Counted from the first letter of the stretch, positions 27,159-36,371 are shown. The stretch is DNA of 64,000 nucleotides from Halosolutus amylolyticus (GCF_023566055.1 NZ_JALIQP010000004.1:372001-436000); one strand, 5' to 3'. Notes: generated from the letters alone by a model not told the origin. Translations and numbers: made by a program.

Positions 27159-28805
27159 TCAGACCAGCAACGGCGGTGCGGCGTACGGATCGACGCGCAC
27201 GTCAAGCAGGGTCGGCACGTCGCGCTCGAGGCTCTCTTCGATCGCCGAACCGACCCGCTCGGGATCGTCGATCGTCTCGCCCGCACAGCCGAAGCCGCGG
27301 GCGACCTGCGCGTAGTCGACGCCGTCGTGGAAGTCGGTGGACATGTCGAAGCTGTGCGTTCCGAGCTGGCTCATCTTGGAGGAGCCGAGCGACTCGTTGT
27401 TGGTGACGACGACGGTGATCGGGAGGTCCTCGCGGACGGCTGTCTCGAGGTCCGAGATGTGGTAGCCGATTCCGCCGTCGCCGGAGAGCGCGACGATCGG
27501 CCGATCGGGCAACGCGGTCTTGACGCCAAGCGCCTGGGGGAGACAGACGTTGATCCCGTCGCTGCCCCTGGCCTGGAGGTAGGAGAGGCCGGCCCGCTCG
27601 GTTTCGTAGAACGCGCCCGAAAAGAACCCGGGGAAACTCGTCGCGCTCACGAGCACGGCCTCGGCCGGGAGTCGCTCGTTCAGTTCGGAAACGACGCGCT
27701 GTGGCTTTACCGGCGTCTCGTCGCTCGTCAGGTCCGCCTCGAACCCGGCGCGCCAGTCAGCCCGGTCCTCGACGAGTCTCTCGATTCGTACCGCCCGATC
27801 GGCGTCGCCGGACGCGGTCTCGGCCAGCGCGTCGAGGGTGGCTTTGAGATCCGCCTGGACGGCGACCGTCGGTTCGTAGTTGCGGCCGAGCCAGGCGGGA
27901 TCGAGGTCGACGTGGACCAGCGGCACGTCCTCGGGGACCAGCGACCAGCCGACGCTGGTGAGTTCGCCGAACCGGGTCCCGAAACCGAGCACGAGATCAG
28001 CGTCCTCGAGGGCGTCGTTTGCCACCTGGCAGAACCCCCAGCGTCCGACGACGCCCAGCGCGTGGGGGTCCGTCTCCGCGATCGCTCCTTTGCCGTTCAT
28101 CGAGGTCACGACGGGGACGTCCGCCGCCGTCGCGAAGCGCGTCAGTTCGTCGGTCGCGTCCGCGCGGACGACGCCCTCACCGGCGACGATCACGGGGCTG
28201 TCGGAGGCCGCCAGCAGATCGCCGATCGCGTCGAGGCCGTCCGGATCGGGTGCCGGTCGGGTCCGCGGATAGGTTCCGGAGACGTCGTCGCGGGGTTCTC
28301 GATCGGTCTCGCCCGCCATGACGTCCTCCGGGAGATTGACGTGTACCGGACCGGGAACCCCGGTCGTGGCGATCCGGAGCGCGTTCTCGACGGCCTCGAC
28401 GGCGCGGCCGGGCGTTTCGGCGTCGAACGTCGCCTCGGCGAACGGGTCGAGGATCGCCTCGTTGTCCCCGTCCTGAATGACGCCGTTCCCGCGGGTCTCC
28501 CGATCGTTCCCGCCGGTGAGGGCAACGACCGGCGACGACGCGCCGGCGGCCTCGCAGAGTCCGACGCCGATGTACGCGGCACCGGGTCCGCTGACCCCGT
28601 CGACGACGCCCGCGGTTCGGGATGCCCTCGCGTAGCCGTCCGCCATCAGGGCCGCGCTCGCCTCGCTCCGGGCGAGGACGTGCCTGACCGTCGACCCGTC
28701 GACGCTCGCGTAGTAGGGATCCATCTGTTCGCAGGGGAACCCGAAGACCGTCTCGATCCCCGCCCGTTCGAAGAGTGCGGCGATCGCGTCCGTCGATCGG
28801 GCCAT
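27159..28805 (-). CDS. Thiamine-diphosphate-binding enzyme (acetolactate synthase-like)
   Basis: A 548-residue protein with the three-domain ThDP fold. The N-terminal Pyr domain has the active glutamate region VLARSEASAALMADGYAR, the central domain holds a nucleotide/FAD-like fold (VIVAGEGVVRADA; LVLGFGTRFGE), and the C-terminal PP domain has the ThDP motif ALSGDGGIGYHISDLETAVR...TNNESLG. It resembles acetolactate synthase large subunits and related carboligases or decarboxylases; no regulatory subunit gene is near, so a role in branched amino acid synthesis is unproven. The second of two adjacent ATGs is chosen because GGAGGTG (28811-28817) is well spaced to it. Confidence 0.85.
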   Translation of the reverse strand: MARSTDAIAALFERAGIETVFGFPCEQMDPYYASVDGSTVRHVLARSEASAALMADGYARASRTAGVVDGVSGPGAAYIGVGLCEAAGASSPVVALTGGNDRETRGNGVIQDGDNEAILDPFAEATFDAETPGRAVEAVENALRIATTGVPGPVHVNLPEDVMAGETDREPRDDVSGTYPRTRPAPDPDGLDAIGDLLAASDSPVIVAGEGVVRADATDELTRFATAADVPVVTSMNGKGAIAETDPHALGVVGRWGFCQVANDALEDADLVLGFGTRFGELTSVGWSLVPEDVPLVHVDLDPAWLGRNYEPTVAVQADLKATLDALAETASGDADRAVRIERLVEDRADWRAGFEADLTSDETPVKPQRVVSELNERLPAEAVLVSATSFPGFFSGAFYETERAGLSYLQARGSDGINVCLPQALGVKTALPDRPIVALSGDGGIGYHISDLETAVREDLPITVVVTNNESLGSSKMSQLGTHSFDMSTDFHDGVDYAQVARGFGCAGETIDDPERVGSAIEESLERDVPTLLDVRVDPYAAPPLLV

Positions 28806-29061
28806 CATCGACACCTCCTGTACAGTGGTTCCTGGTGACACATAGCACCCGATACTCAAGGGGAGAACTAAAAACGTACCCCTGGACTGTCGCCCGTCGC
28901 CGACTATCCACATCGATGTCATCCTCGGACGGAATGCATCGGCCGAGGGCGGAATCTCGGAGACGCGAGCGGGGCGTCGTCGCCGGCAGTATCCCGTAGG
29001 ACGTCCCTACACCCGAACCCGAAACCGCGCCCGTTATTCGGCCTCGGCCCTGAATGCTGGT

Positions 29062-29238
29062 GTGACTTCAGCCGAATCGAACGGAACCGACGGCGGCGAG
29101 CAGCTGCGGAGTCGTGGGTACCACATCACGGTCGACGACGGCCGGGACTCGTTTTTCGCGCTCAGCATCGAACGGGCAGACAGCGACACGGCGTGGCTCA
29201 TGTCGGACACCGTGCTGGCGCTCGACGAAATGCGATAG
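29062..29238 (+). CDS. Small hypothetical protein, leaderless GTG start
   Basis: A 58-residue soluble protein of unknown function. Its core reads RGYHITVDDGRDSFFALSIE and ends SDTVLALDEMR, suggesting a small beta-rich fold. Codon use is strongly GC3-biased like real genes here. GTG 29062 lies about 26 bp after a TATA-like TTATTC, so the message is probably leaderless. It stands alone between the ThDP enzyme gene (divergent) and ppc. Confidence 0.7.
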   Translation: MTSAESNGTDGGEQLRSRGYHITVDDGRDSFFALSIERADSDTAWLMSDTVLALDEMR

Positions 29239-29653
29239 CTCGAACGCCGATCGCGACCGCCGTGATCTCGGTCCCAGTCCATCGATCACCCGACGCGACG
29301 AGTGGCGCGCGCGAGCACCGTCGGCTCCGTTCGTCGACCCGATCGTCCCGATTTCTCCCCGTTCCGAACCACGTTAGCTAATCACAATAATATCGAAAGT
29401 GAACGGCGCTCCGGCGCGTCGATCGGCTCGGGCAAAATAGACAGCCATATTAAAATTTATATTAGTAGTAAATGTTCGTGACTCCGGTAGCGAACGCCGT
29501 GAATTTCGGCCTGCACCTCGCCCCGGGTCGATCGATCGCACGCGATGGTTTCCGTTCGCTGTCATGCCGCCAGTAACTATCACGGAAGACGATGATCGAC
29601 GGTGTAACCGTGTGACACGGGGATTTTTAGCGTCGGACACGTACGGGGCGAAT
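29239..29653. other. AT-rich intergenic region upstream of ppc
   Basis: No credible gene. Two AT-rich tracts (about 29374-29402 and 29445-29475, including ATATTAAAATTTATATTAG) stand out from the GC-rich surroundings. The ppc promoter is the ATTTTTAG box near 29623-29630. The upstream tracts could be regulatory or a decayed insertion; nothing more can be read. Confidence 0.5.
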
Positions 29654-32344
29654 ATGACACTGCATAACAGGGACGTTCGGCAGGACGTCCGCGAACTCGG
29701 GGCGTTGCTCGGGGAAGTCCTCGAGGATCAGACCTCGCGACGGTCCTTCGAAACCGTCGAATCGTGCCGGCGTGCAGCGATCGACTACCGTGCCGACGAA
29801 CTGGAGTCGCGGGAGCCGCTCATCACGGAACTCGAGGGGCTGTCCCCCCACGAACAGCGGATCGTCGCGCGGGCGTTCACGACGTACTTCGAACTGATCA
29901 ACCTCGCCGAGGAACGCGAGCGGGTCCGATCGCTTCGAACCGAGTCCCACGAGGGGACCCTCGCGGACAGCCTCGAGACGGCGGCCGAGGAACTCGGGGA
30001 GACCGATACCGAGACGGTCGAACAGGTGCTGGACGACGTCCTGATCGAGCCCACTTTCACGGCGCATCCGACGGAGGCCCGTCGCAAGACGGTCAAGTCG
30101 AAGCTCCGGACGGTCTCGACGTACCTCGAGACCCTCGACGAGCGGCTGTTGACGAACAAAGAGTCGGAGCAGGTGTGGCGGGACATCGACGCCGAGGTGA
30201 CGAGCCTGTGGCAGACGCCGCAGGTCCGGCGACGCCAGCCGGAACCCGAGGACGAGGCCCGAAACGTCCAGTGGTACCTCGAGAACACGCTGTTCGACGT
30301 CGTCGGCGAGGTCTACGACGAACTCGCCGACGCGATCGACGAGGAGGTCGAGGGCAACCTCGAGATTCCGAAACTGTTCGAGTTCCGCTCGTGGGCGGGG
30401 AGCGATCGCGACGGGAACCCCTACGTGACGCCCGAGGTGACGGCGAACACGCTCGAACGCCAGCGCGAGGTCGTCCTCGAGAAGTACCGGGAACAGCTCA
30501 AGCGCCTCTCGGGCGTATTGAGCCAGGACGGGAGTCGTATCGACGCTGGTTCGGAGTTCCAGGCCTCGCTCGAGGAGGACCTCGAACGACTGCCCGGGAG
30601 CGCCAGGACCGCCGAGGAGCGCTACCCCGGCGAACCCTACCGGCAGAAGCTCAAACTGATGCGCGAGCGCCTGCAGCGCGTCGGCGACGTGCGTCCCGGC
30701 GGCTACGACGACGTCGACGAACTGCTCGAGGACCTCGAGTACATCGCCGACAGCCTCCGGAACAACGGGGCGGAGGTCGTCGTCGACGCCCACGTTGATC
30801 CGATCCGCCGGCAGGTCGCCACCTTCGGCTTCTCGCTTGCCAGTCTCGACCTGCGCGAACACCAGCAGAAACACACCGACGCGATCGCAGAGGCCCTCGA
30901 GTCGGAGGGGATCGACTACCACGCGTTCTCCGAGGACGAACGCGTCGAGTGGCTGACCGAGGCGGTTCTCCAGGACGAACCCGTCATCGACCTTTCCGAC
31001 ACCGAGGATCTCTCCGACGCGTCGACCCGCGTCCTGACGCTGTTCGATAGTCTCGCCGAGTGGCAAAGCGAGTACGGCGTTCACGCGATCGACACCTACT
31101 GTATCTCGATGAACGACGAACCGAGCCACGTTCTCGAGGTGCTGTTCCTCGCCGACCAGGCGGACGTCGTCTCCCTGCCGGAACACTGCGGGATCGACAT
31201 CGTTCCCCTCCTCGAAACGGAGTACGCGCTCTCCGGGGCGCGGCGCATCATGGGCACCCTCTTCGAGAACGAAGCCTACAGTCAGGCCCTCGAGGCTCGC
31301 GGTCGGACCCAGGAGATCATGCTGGGATACTCCGACTCGAACAAGGAGAACGGCTTCCTCGCGGCCAACTGGTCGCTGTACAAGAACCAGCGCCGACTGG
31401 CCGAGATCTGCGACGACCACGACGTGACCATGCGGCTGTTCCACGGCCGCGGCGGCTCGATCTCCCGGGGTGGCGGTCCGATGAACGAGGCCCTGCTCGC
31501 GCTTCCCAACTCGTCAGTCACCGGGCAGGTCAAGTTCACCGAACAGGGCGAGGCGATCGCCGAGAAGTACGCCAATCCCCGGATCGCCGAGCGAAACATC
31601 GAGCAGATGGTCAACGCGCAACTCCGATCGCGGCTGTACGCGATGGACCAGCCCGAAGAGGAGATCCTCGAGGAGTGGATCGACGCGATGGAGACGATGG
31701 CCGACGCCGCCCGCCAGGAGTACCGCGACCTCCTCGAGAGCGAGGGCTTCGTCCAGTACTTCGAGCAGGCGACCCCGATCACCGTCATCGAGGACCTCGA
31801 CCTGGGGTCGCGACCGGCGTCGCGAAGCGGCGAACGCACCGTCGAGGACCTGCGGGCGATCCCGTGGGTGTTCTCCTGGACTCAGTCGCGGTGCATCCTC
31901 CCCGGCTGGTACGCCATCGCGACGGGCGTCGACGCCTATCTCGACGATGGTGGGTCGATGGAGACCCTCCAGGAGATGTACGACGAGTGGGCGTTCTTCC
32001 AGACCACGCTCGACAACGCCGCGCTCTCGCTCTCCCGGACTGAACTCGAGATCGCCGACCAGTACGCCGACCTGGCCGACGACGACCTCCGCGATCGGTT
32101 CTTCCCCCGACTGACCGACGAGTGCGAACGCGGTGCCGAGTTGATCAAGGAGATCGGCCAGCGCGAGGAACTCCACACGCGCGACTGGCTCGGGGAGAAC
32201 CTCGAACGGCGCAACCCCTACGTCGATCCGCTGAACCTCCTCCAGACCTACCTCCTCGATCGGACTCACCGGACCGACATCGAGGAGCGGACGCTCCGGC
32301 TGACGGTGAAAGGGATCGCTGCCGGGATGAAGAACACCGGCTAA
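29654..32344 (+). CDS. ppc: Phosphoenolpyruvate carboxylase
   Basis: An 896-residue bacterial-type PEPC that fixes bicarbonate onto phosphoenolpyruvate to give oxaloacetate and refill the TCA cycle. Diagnostic motifs are FTAHPTEARRKTV, GYSDSNKENGFLAANWSLY, FHGRGGSISRGGGP with the mobile catalytic loop, and QGEAIAEKYANP. It ends AAGMKNTG; the final NTG matches the conserved C-terminus. ATG 29654 is chosen because ATTTTTAG lies about 27 bp upstream, predicting a leaderless message; the frame is open earlier without family similarity. It is monocistronic. Confidence 0.97.
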   Translation: MTLHNRDVRQDVRELGALLGEVLEDQTSRRSFETVESCRRAAIDYRADELESREPLITELEGLSPHEQRIVARAFTTYFELINLAEERERVRSLRTESHEGTLADSLETAAEELGETDTETVEQVLDDVLIEPTFTAHPTEARRKTVKSKLRTVSTYLETLDERLLTNKESEQVWRDIDAEVTSLWQTPQVRRRQPEPEDEARNVQWYLENTLFDVVGEVYDELADAIDEEVEGNLEIPKLFEFRSWAGSDRDGNPYVTPEVTANTLERQREVVLEKYREQLKRLSGVLSQDGSRIDAGSEFQASLEEDLERLPGSARTAEERYPGEPYRQKLKLMRERLQRVGDVRPGGYDDVDELLEDLEYIADSLRNNGAEVVVDAHVDPIRRQVATFGFSLASLDLREHQQKHTDAIAEALESEGIDYHAFSEDERVEWLTEAVLQDEPVIDLSDTEDLSDASTRVLTLFDSLAEWQSEYGVHAIDTYCISMNDEPSHVLEVLFLADQADVVSLPEHCGIDIVPLLETEYALSGARRIMGTLFENEAYSQALEARGRTQEIMLGYSDSNKENGFLAANWSLYKNQRRLAEICDDHDVTMRLFHGRGGSISRGGGPMNEALLALPNSSVTGQVKFTEQGEAIAEKYANPRIAERNIEQMVNAQLRSRLYAMDQPEEEILEEWIDAMETMADAARQEYRDLLESEGFVQYFEQATPITVIEDLDLGSRPASRSGERTVEDLRAIPWVFSWTQSRCILPGWYAIATGVDAYLDDGGSMETLQEMYDEWAFFQTTLDNAALSLSRTELEIADQYADLADDDLRDRFFPRLTDECERGAELIKEIGQREELHTRDWLGENLERRNPYVDPLNLLQTYLLDRTHRTDIEERTLRLTVKGIAAGMKNTG

Positions 32345-32452
32345 GGTCGTCGCCATAGCCCTTCGATCGGGTGCGGGCGGCGAACGTGACTCCCTGGCAT
32401 CCCTGCCAAAAATCGAAACGGGTAAAAACATCACCCGGATAGATAGGAGTGA

Positions 32453-32537
32453 GCCGAGATAGCCTAGCCCGGCCAAGGCGGCAGATTCGAAATCTGCTGT
32501 CCTCACGGACTCGGGAGTTCAAATCTCCCTCTCGGCG
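32453..32537 (+). tRNA. tRNA-Ser (CGA)
   Basis: An 85-nt class II tRNA. Acceptor GCCGAGA pairs with TCTCGGC, discriminator G. Anticodon stem GCAGA/TCTGC encloses loop TTCGAAA with anticodon CGA. A long variable arm (TGTCCTCACGGACT region) and T-arm GGGAG-TTCAAAT-CTCCC follow. CCA is not encoded. A TATA-like TAAAAACA lies about 27 bp upstream. A tandem array follows immediately. Confidence 0.95.
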
Positions 32538-32831
32538 CTTCTACGGCGACCAACAATGGCGAGCGCCGCATAGCGGCGCGAGTCACTCGGTCGCCGCGAA
32601 CGGTGACGGAGATTTGAACGAGAGAAGACGTAGCGCGACCGCAGGGAGCGACCGTCTTCGCGTTGTTCAAATCTCCCTCTCGGCGCTTTTCCAGCAACAA
32701 TTCGATGAGCGCCGCACAGCGGCGCGAATCATTTCGTTGCTGGAAAACGACGTCGGGGATTTGAATGAGACCGAGGTTCTGCGAACGCAGTGAGCAGGTT
32801 CTCGGGCGTAGTTCAACTCTCCCTCTCGGCG
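32538..32831 (+). repeat. Tandem tRNA-Ser tail array (two full units)
   Basis: Two units of 148 bp (32538-32685) and 146 bp (32686-32831). Each holds hairpin 1, with a core GAGCGCCGC-AYA-GCGGCGCGA (32561-32581; 32707-32727) and longer outer arms such as TTTTCCAGCAAC/GTTGCTGGAAAA. Each then has an inverted T-arm (GGAGATTTGAAC or GGGGATTTGAAT), a spacer, and a direct copy of the tRNA 3' arm (32665-32685 identical over 21 nt to 32517-32537; 32811-32831 with one change). Confidence 0.85.
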
Positions 32832-33173
32832 CTTCTTCGAGAACTCGTCGGGGAGCACCGTATCGCGGTGCTTCCCACCGAGCCTCGCAATACGATCGCC
32901 ACGGATATCGCGAGCGGCACGGGTATCCCGATCGGAGACGGTGGATCGATCGGCGGTGATCGGTCGGCGACCGTCTCGCTGGACCTGGTCACGATCCGAT
33001 CGAGGATCGCCGCGATCGGGATTCTTCGGGGTCCTGTCGGCGAAATCGACCTTCCGAATCCCCGTCAACTGCAAGGTGATTTTTTATTCGCCCGGGGCTG
33101 GTCATCTGTCCTGTCAGTAGCTACCAATGGTCGCATTCTACGACGGCATAACGGTCTGGAGAGAGGGGTATCG
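32832..33173. other. Third partial tail unit and Fe-S gene promoter region
   Basis: 32832-32890 repeats hairpin 1 once more, with stem GAGCACCG/CGGTGC replacing GAGCGCCG/CGGCGC by paired changes; its second hairpin and tRNA arm are missing. The rest has no credible gene. A TATA-like TTTTTTATT near 33079-33087 probably drives the downstream Fe-S protein with a leader of about 60 nt. Confidence 0.6.
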
Positions 33174-34973
33174 ATGAGTTCGAACGAGGACGGGGACTCG
33201 GGGGACGAACCGTTCCATCCGCTCGGAGAAGAATGGCAGGACGAACTCGAGGCGACCCTCGAGGACACCGAGTACGACACGGATCTCGGCCTCGAGATGG
33301 CCGAAGACGCCATGAAGGTGACGAAGGGGGAACTGTCGGAGGAAGCGTTCCACGATCGGTACCACGAGGACGTGCTGGCCGAGTTCGGCGAGGACGAGCG
33401 CCCGATCGAATCCGGGGAGGGAGGCCGGTTCGACGAGGCGCTGTCGCGAGTCGGGGTCGGCGAGGAGTCGCGTCGCGACGTGATGAAGAAGATGGGGGCC
33501 GGCGCCGGTGCGGTCGGACTGGGTGCCTGGGGGACCGCGGAATCGGGCGGCGAACCGTCACTCGCGGCCACACAGGAGGACGAGGAGGGTGGCGAAGCGG
33601 GCGGTCACGGCGAGGGAACCCAGTGGGGGATGACCCTCGACCTGGAGCGGTGTGACGGCTGTCTCGCCTGCGTCACCGCCTGTGCGGAGGAGCACAACTG
33701 GGACCAGGGCGCGAACTGGATGTACATCCTCGATTTCGAGGACAGCACGCCCGGGGGTCGAAATCGTCTCATTCGGCCCTGCCAGCACTGTACCGACGCG
33801 CCGTGTGAGAAGGTGTGCCCGACGACGGCCAGACACACCCGAGATTCGGACGGACTCGTGCTGACCGACTACGACGTCTGCATCGGCTGTCGGTACTGTC
33901 AGGTCGCGTGTCCCTACGGCGTCAACTACTTCCAGTGGGACGAACCGGACGTACCGGCAAGCGAAATCGACGAGGAACACATGATCGACGAACGCGGCCG
34001 GTGGGTCAGCAGCCGCAGTCCGCGAGGCACCATGCAGAAGTGTACGTTCTGTGCCACCCGCCAGGACGGCACCAAAGGCGAGGAGATGGTCGGAACGACG
34101 GCCTGTGAAGACGCCTGTCCGCCCCAGGCGATCAACTTCGGCGACATGAACGATCCCGAGAGCGTCCCACAGCAGTACCTCGAGAACGTCGGCCGATCGC
34201 GGGCGGCGGAGATGGTCCAGGGACAGAGCCCCAACAGGGACGAGATCGAAGAAGCCTACGCGTTCGTGGAGGGGGACGTCGACCTGCTCGAGATGTCGTT
34301 CGTCCCCGGGGAGTGGGACCAGGAGCAGATCGAGGCCGTCCAGTACGTCGACGGTGAGGTCGAGGCGAGCGAGTTGCAGTACGTGATCGACGCCGAGGAG
34401 GAAGACGACCCCGAAGCCGCGGCGGACGAGGCCTCCAGGGAGATCGTTCGGGGCATCGTCGAGGACCCCGTTACGGAAGCCGTCGGCGAGGACGGAGCGG
34501 ACGACGAGGTCGAGGCGGTAGTCGACGCCCTGGTCGGAGAGGGGAGTGAAAGCGACGCCGACTCGGACGCGCTCTCGGCCGCCGAAGACCAGCTGGATGC
34601 GGTACTCGACGACTCGGAGGCGGCGATCGAGGACGCCGTCGATCGGTACGAGAGCCGGGAGATCACGCCGGCGGAAGTCGAAGAGGCCCTCGCCATCCTC
34701 GAGGACGGCGAAGCGAACCCGGTATCGGACGCCGGAATCACCGACGAGGAGCAGGCCGAGCAGGTCATCGAGGCCTACACCGACGGTCGGAATTCGTCGT
34801 TTCGACTCCTCGAGGACATCGGGACCCACCCGAACATCGTCTACATCGGCAACGAACCGGGACCGGAGGCCGAGCAGGTCGAGGGGCCGGTCGCCTACGA
34901 CGACGTCGGCCAGACCGACGACCGCAAGGAGGTCCTCGACGATGGGACGGTCGATTTCGGGTCGCTCACGTGA
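33174..34973 (+). CDS. Orphan 4Fe-4S electron-transfer protein (molybdoenzyme beta-subunit type) with acidic insert
   Basis: A 599-residue protein. An N-terminal acidic helical domain (1-98) precedes a twin-arginine-like motif ESRRDVMKKMGAG (98-110). Four ferredoxin-type cysteine groups follow: CDGCLACVTAC (160-170), CQHCTDAPCEKVC (203-215), CIGCRYCQVAC (236-246) and CTFC...CEDAC (290-315), as in DmsB/PsrB-like subunits. Residues about 345-545 are a strongly acidic, Ala/Glu/Asp-rich helical insert. The family ending RLLEDIGTHPNIVYIG resumes afterwards. A catalytic molybdopterin subunit and membrane subunit normally accompany such proteins; neither is adjacent. GAGAGGGG supports ATG 33174. Confidence 0.85.
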   Translation: MSSNEDGDSGDEPFHPLGEEWQDELEATLEDTEYDTDLGLEMAEDAMKVTKGELSEEAFHDRYHEDVLAEFGEDERPIESGEGGRFDEALSRVGVGEESRRDVMKKMGAGAGAVGLGAWGTAESGGEPSLAATQEDEEGGEAGGHGEGTQWGMTLDLERCDGCLACVTACAEEHNWDQGANWMYILDFEDSTPGGRNRLIRPCQHCTDAPCEKVCPTTARHTRDSDGLVLTDYDVCIGCRYCQVACPYGVNYFQWDEPDVPASEIDEEHMIDERGRWVSSRSPRGTMQKCTFCATRQDGTKGEEMVGTTACEDACPPQAINFGDMNDPESVPQQYLENVGRSRAAEMVQGQSPNRDEIEEAYAFVEGDVDLLEMSFVPGEWDQEQIEAVQYVDGEVEASELQYVIDAEEEDDPEAAADEASREIVRGIVEDPVTEAVGEDGADDEVEAVVDALVGEGSESDADSDALSAAEDQLDAVLDDSEAAIEDAVDRYESREITPAEVEEALAILEDGEANPVSDAGITDEEQAEQVIEAYTDGRNSSFRLLEDIGTHPNIVYIGNEPGPEAEQVEGPVAYDDVGQTDDRKEVLDDGTVDFGSLT

Positions 34974-35081
34974 CTCGCGTGATCGGACATGCGCCGGGCC
35001 AGTACACTTCACCCGGCGAGCGACGGGGCGATGCTCGTGGCAACTCGAGAGCTTCTTATCCCGTGACCCGAAGGGATACCC

Positions 35082-35279
35082 ATGGACCGTCGCCAGCGAA
35101 CGATCGTCGGCATCCTCTGGATCAGCGTCGCGGGAGTGATGGCACTCACGCTCGAACCGGGGATTCCGTCGACGGCAAGCGCGATCGCGCGACTGTTCGT
35201 CGTCCTCCTCGCGCTCTTTCTCGCCGTCGTCTACCTGTTCGATCCCTGGGGCGTCCTCAGTCGCCAGCCGTTTCACTGA
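35082..35279 (+). CDS. Small two-TM membrane protein
   Basis: A 65-residue protein of unknown function. After a charged start (MDRRQR) it has two hydrophobic segments, IVGILWISVAGVMAL and ARLFVVLLALFLAVVYLF, joined by a short proline-containing loop; it ends WGVLSRQPFH. A TATA-like TTATCC about 27 bp upstream of ATG 35082 predicts a leaderless message. It lies 108 bp after the Fe-S gene on the same strand, but its own promoter suggests independent expression. Confidence 0.7.
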   Translation: MDRRQRTIVGILWISVAGVMALTLEPGIPSTASAIARLFVVLLALFLAVVYLFDPWGVLSRQPFH

Positions 35280-35341
35280 CGGGGTCGCGGGGGAAGCCCG
35301 GAACGGACCCGAGCAGTCGTGATTCCCGCGGCTGGCGACGA

Positions 35342-36211
35342 TTACGCCGTCGCCGGCGTCACCCCGTGCTCGGCCAGCAGTTTCGTCGCCATCGCGGTCT
35401 GCCAGGCGAGCCGATCCGAGAGCGTCGTCCCCTCCCGTGTGACTTCGACGAGGTAGCCCGGCACGTCGAGGTCGTGACCGACCTTGTGCGTGAGGAGGGG
35501 TCGGTCCTCCTTGCCCTGAACGGTGCCGATCGCGAACTCGTATTCCGGGCCGTAGGTAGACGGCGAGACGAATTCGTCGTTCACCCATTTAGTAGCGCTA
35601 ACCGCGGTGTCGCGACCGGCTGCAGTCGGGAAGACGACCTGTCCGACGCCGCTGTTTACGCCCGACGCGTAGATGCCGTGTGAGGAGTGGAGATCCAGCA
35701 TCACGTCCGGCTCGTGACGCCGAATCTCGCGCCAGATCGCCGCTGCCGCGTCGAGCGTCGGCGCTTCGCCGGGTGGAAACTGTCGGTTCATATTGCCGTC
35801 GCTCGTCTGGTAGCGACCCTGGACGATCGCGGGCGGGTTCGCGAACGGAATCACGACCAGTCTGCCGGTCTCGAGCGTGAGCCCGGTGAGTTGCATCGCG
35901 GTGAGCCAGCCTGCCGGTTCGATACCGTGTTGCCCCGCGACGACGACTGCCGTCGGGTCTGTGCCGGTCGACGATCGGCCCTCGACGACGTACACCCCAC
36001 TCTCGTAGCGGGTGTCCGCCATGAGTGTACGACGCGGGCCCAACTGTGAGAGGACGTCGCGAAGCGAGTCGTCGGGGCGACTCGTCGAACTGGTCTCACG
36101 GGTCAGCGGTGATTCGGAAGGGGCGTTCGGGATTCCGACAGTCGTGGCGCTGGCGAGCACTGACAGCGTGCCGGCAGACTTCACGAACGATCGTCTCGTT
36201 TTTCGTGACAT
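35342..36211 (-). CDS. Tat-exported succinylglutamate desuccinylase/aspartoacylase-like zinc hydrolase
   Basis: A 289-residue protein with a twin-arginine signal (TRRSFVKSAGTLSVLASATT, residues 5-24) and an M14-type zinc peptidase fold. GQHGIEPAGW gives the first His/Glu zinc ligands and LDLHSSHG the third. NMNRQFPPG provides the substrate-binding arginine. VEVTREG near the C-terminus probably supplies the catalytic glutamate. It would act outside the cell on an N-acyl amino acid, amide or small peptide; the substrate is unknown. It has no lipobox, so it may be free or held by its uncleaved signal. Confidence 0.83.
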   Translation of the reverse strand: MSRKTRRSFVKSAGTLSVLASATTVGIPNAPSESPLTRETSSTSRPDDSLRDVLSQLGPRRTLMADTRYESGVYVVEGRSSTGTDPTAVVVAGQHGIEPAGWLTAMQLTGLTLETGRLVVIPFANPPAIVQGRYQTSDGNMNRQFPPGEAPTLDAAAAIWREIRRHEPDVMLDLHSSHGIYASGVNSGVGQVVFPTAAGRDTAVSATKWVNDEFVSPSTYGPEYEFAIGTVQGKEDRPLLTHKVGHDLDVPGYLVEVTREGTTLSDRLAWQTAMATKLLAEHGVTPATA

Positions 36212-36371
36212 TCGTTGCGAAGAGAACGTAATTGGTACGAAAAGTATCCGGGGTGAAATCGACCGTTTCGGGCGATCGAACCGACGTAGGCCGTCACTTA
36301 CTCGTTCGTTCGAATCCGATCGGGGTCCGTCGGTGCACGGATGGGGTCGCGTCGCCCGCGCCCTGAGGAAG

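Noticed and set aside
32503-32700. Minus-strand ORF ending RGRFELPSP
   Set aside because: The motif is simply the antisense of the tRNA-Ser 3' arm and its copy; not a protein gene.
32538-32890. CRISPR array
   Set aside because: Period near 147 bp, only two to three units, repeats derived from the tRNA and no cas genes.
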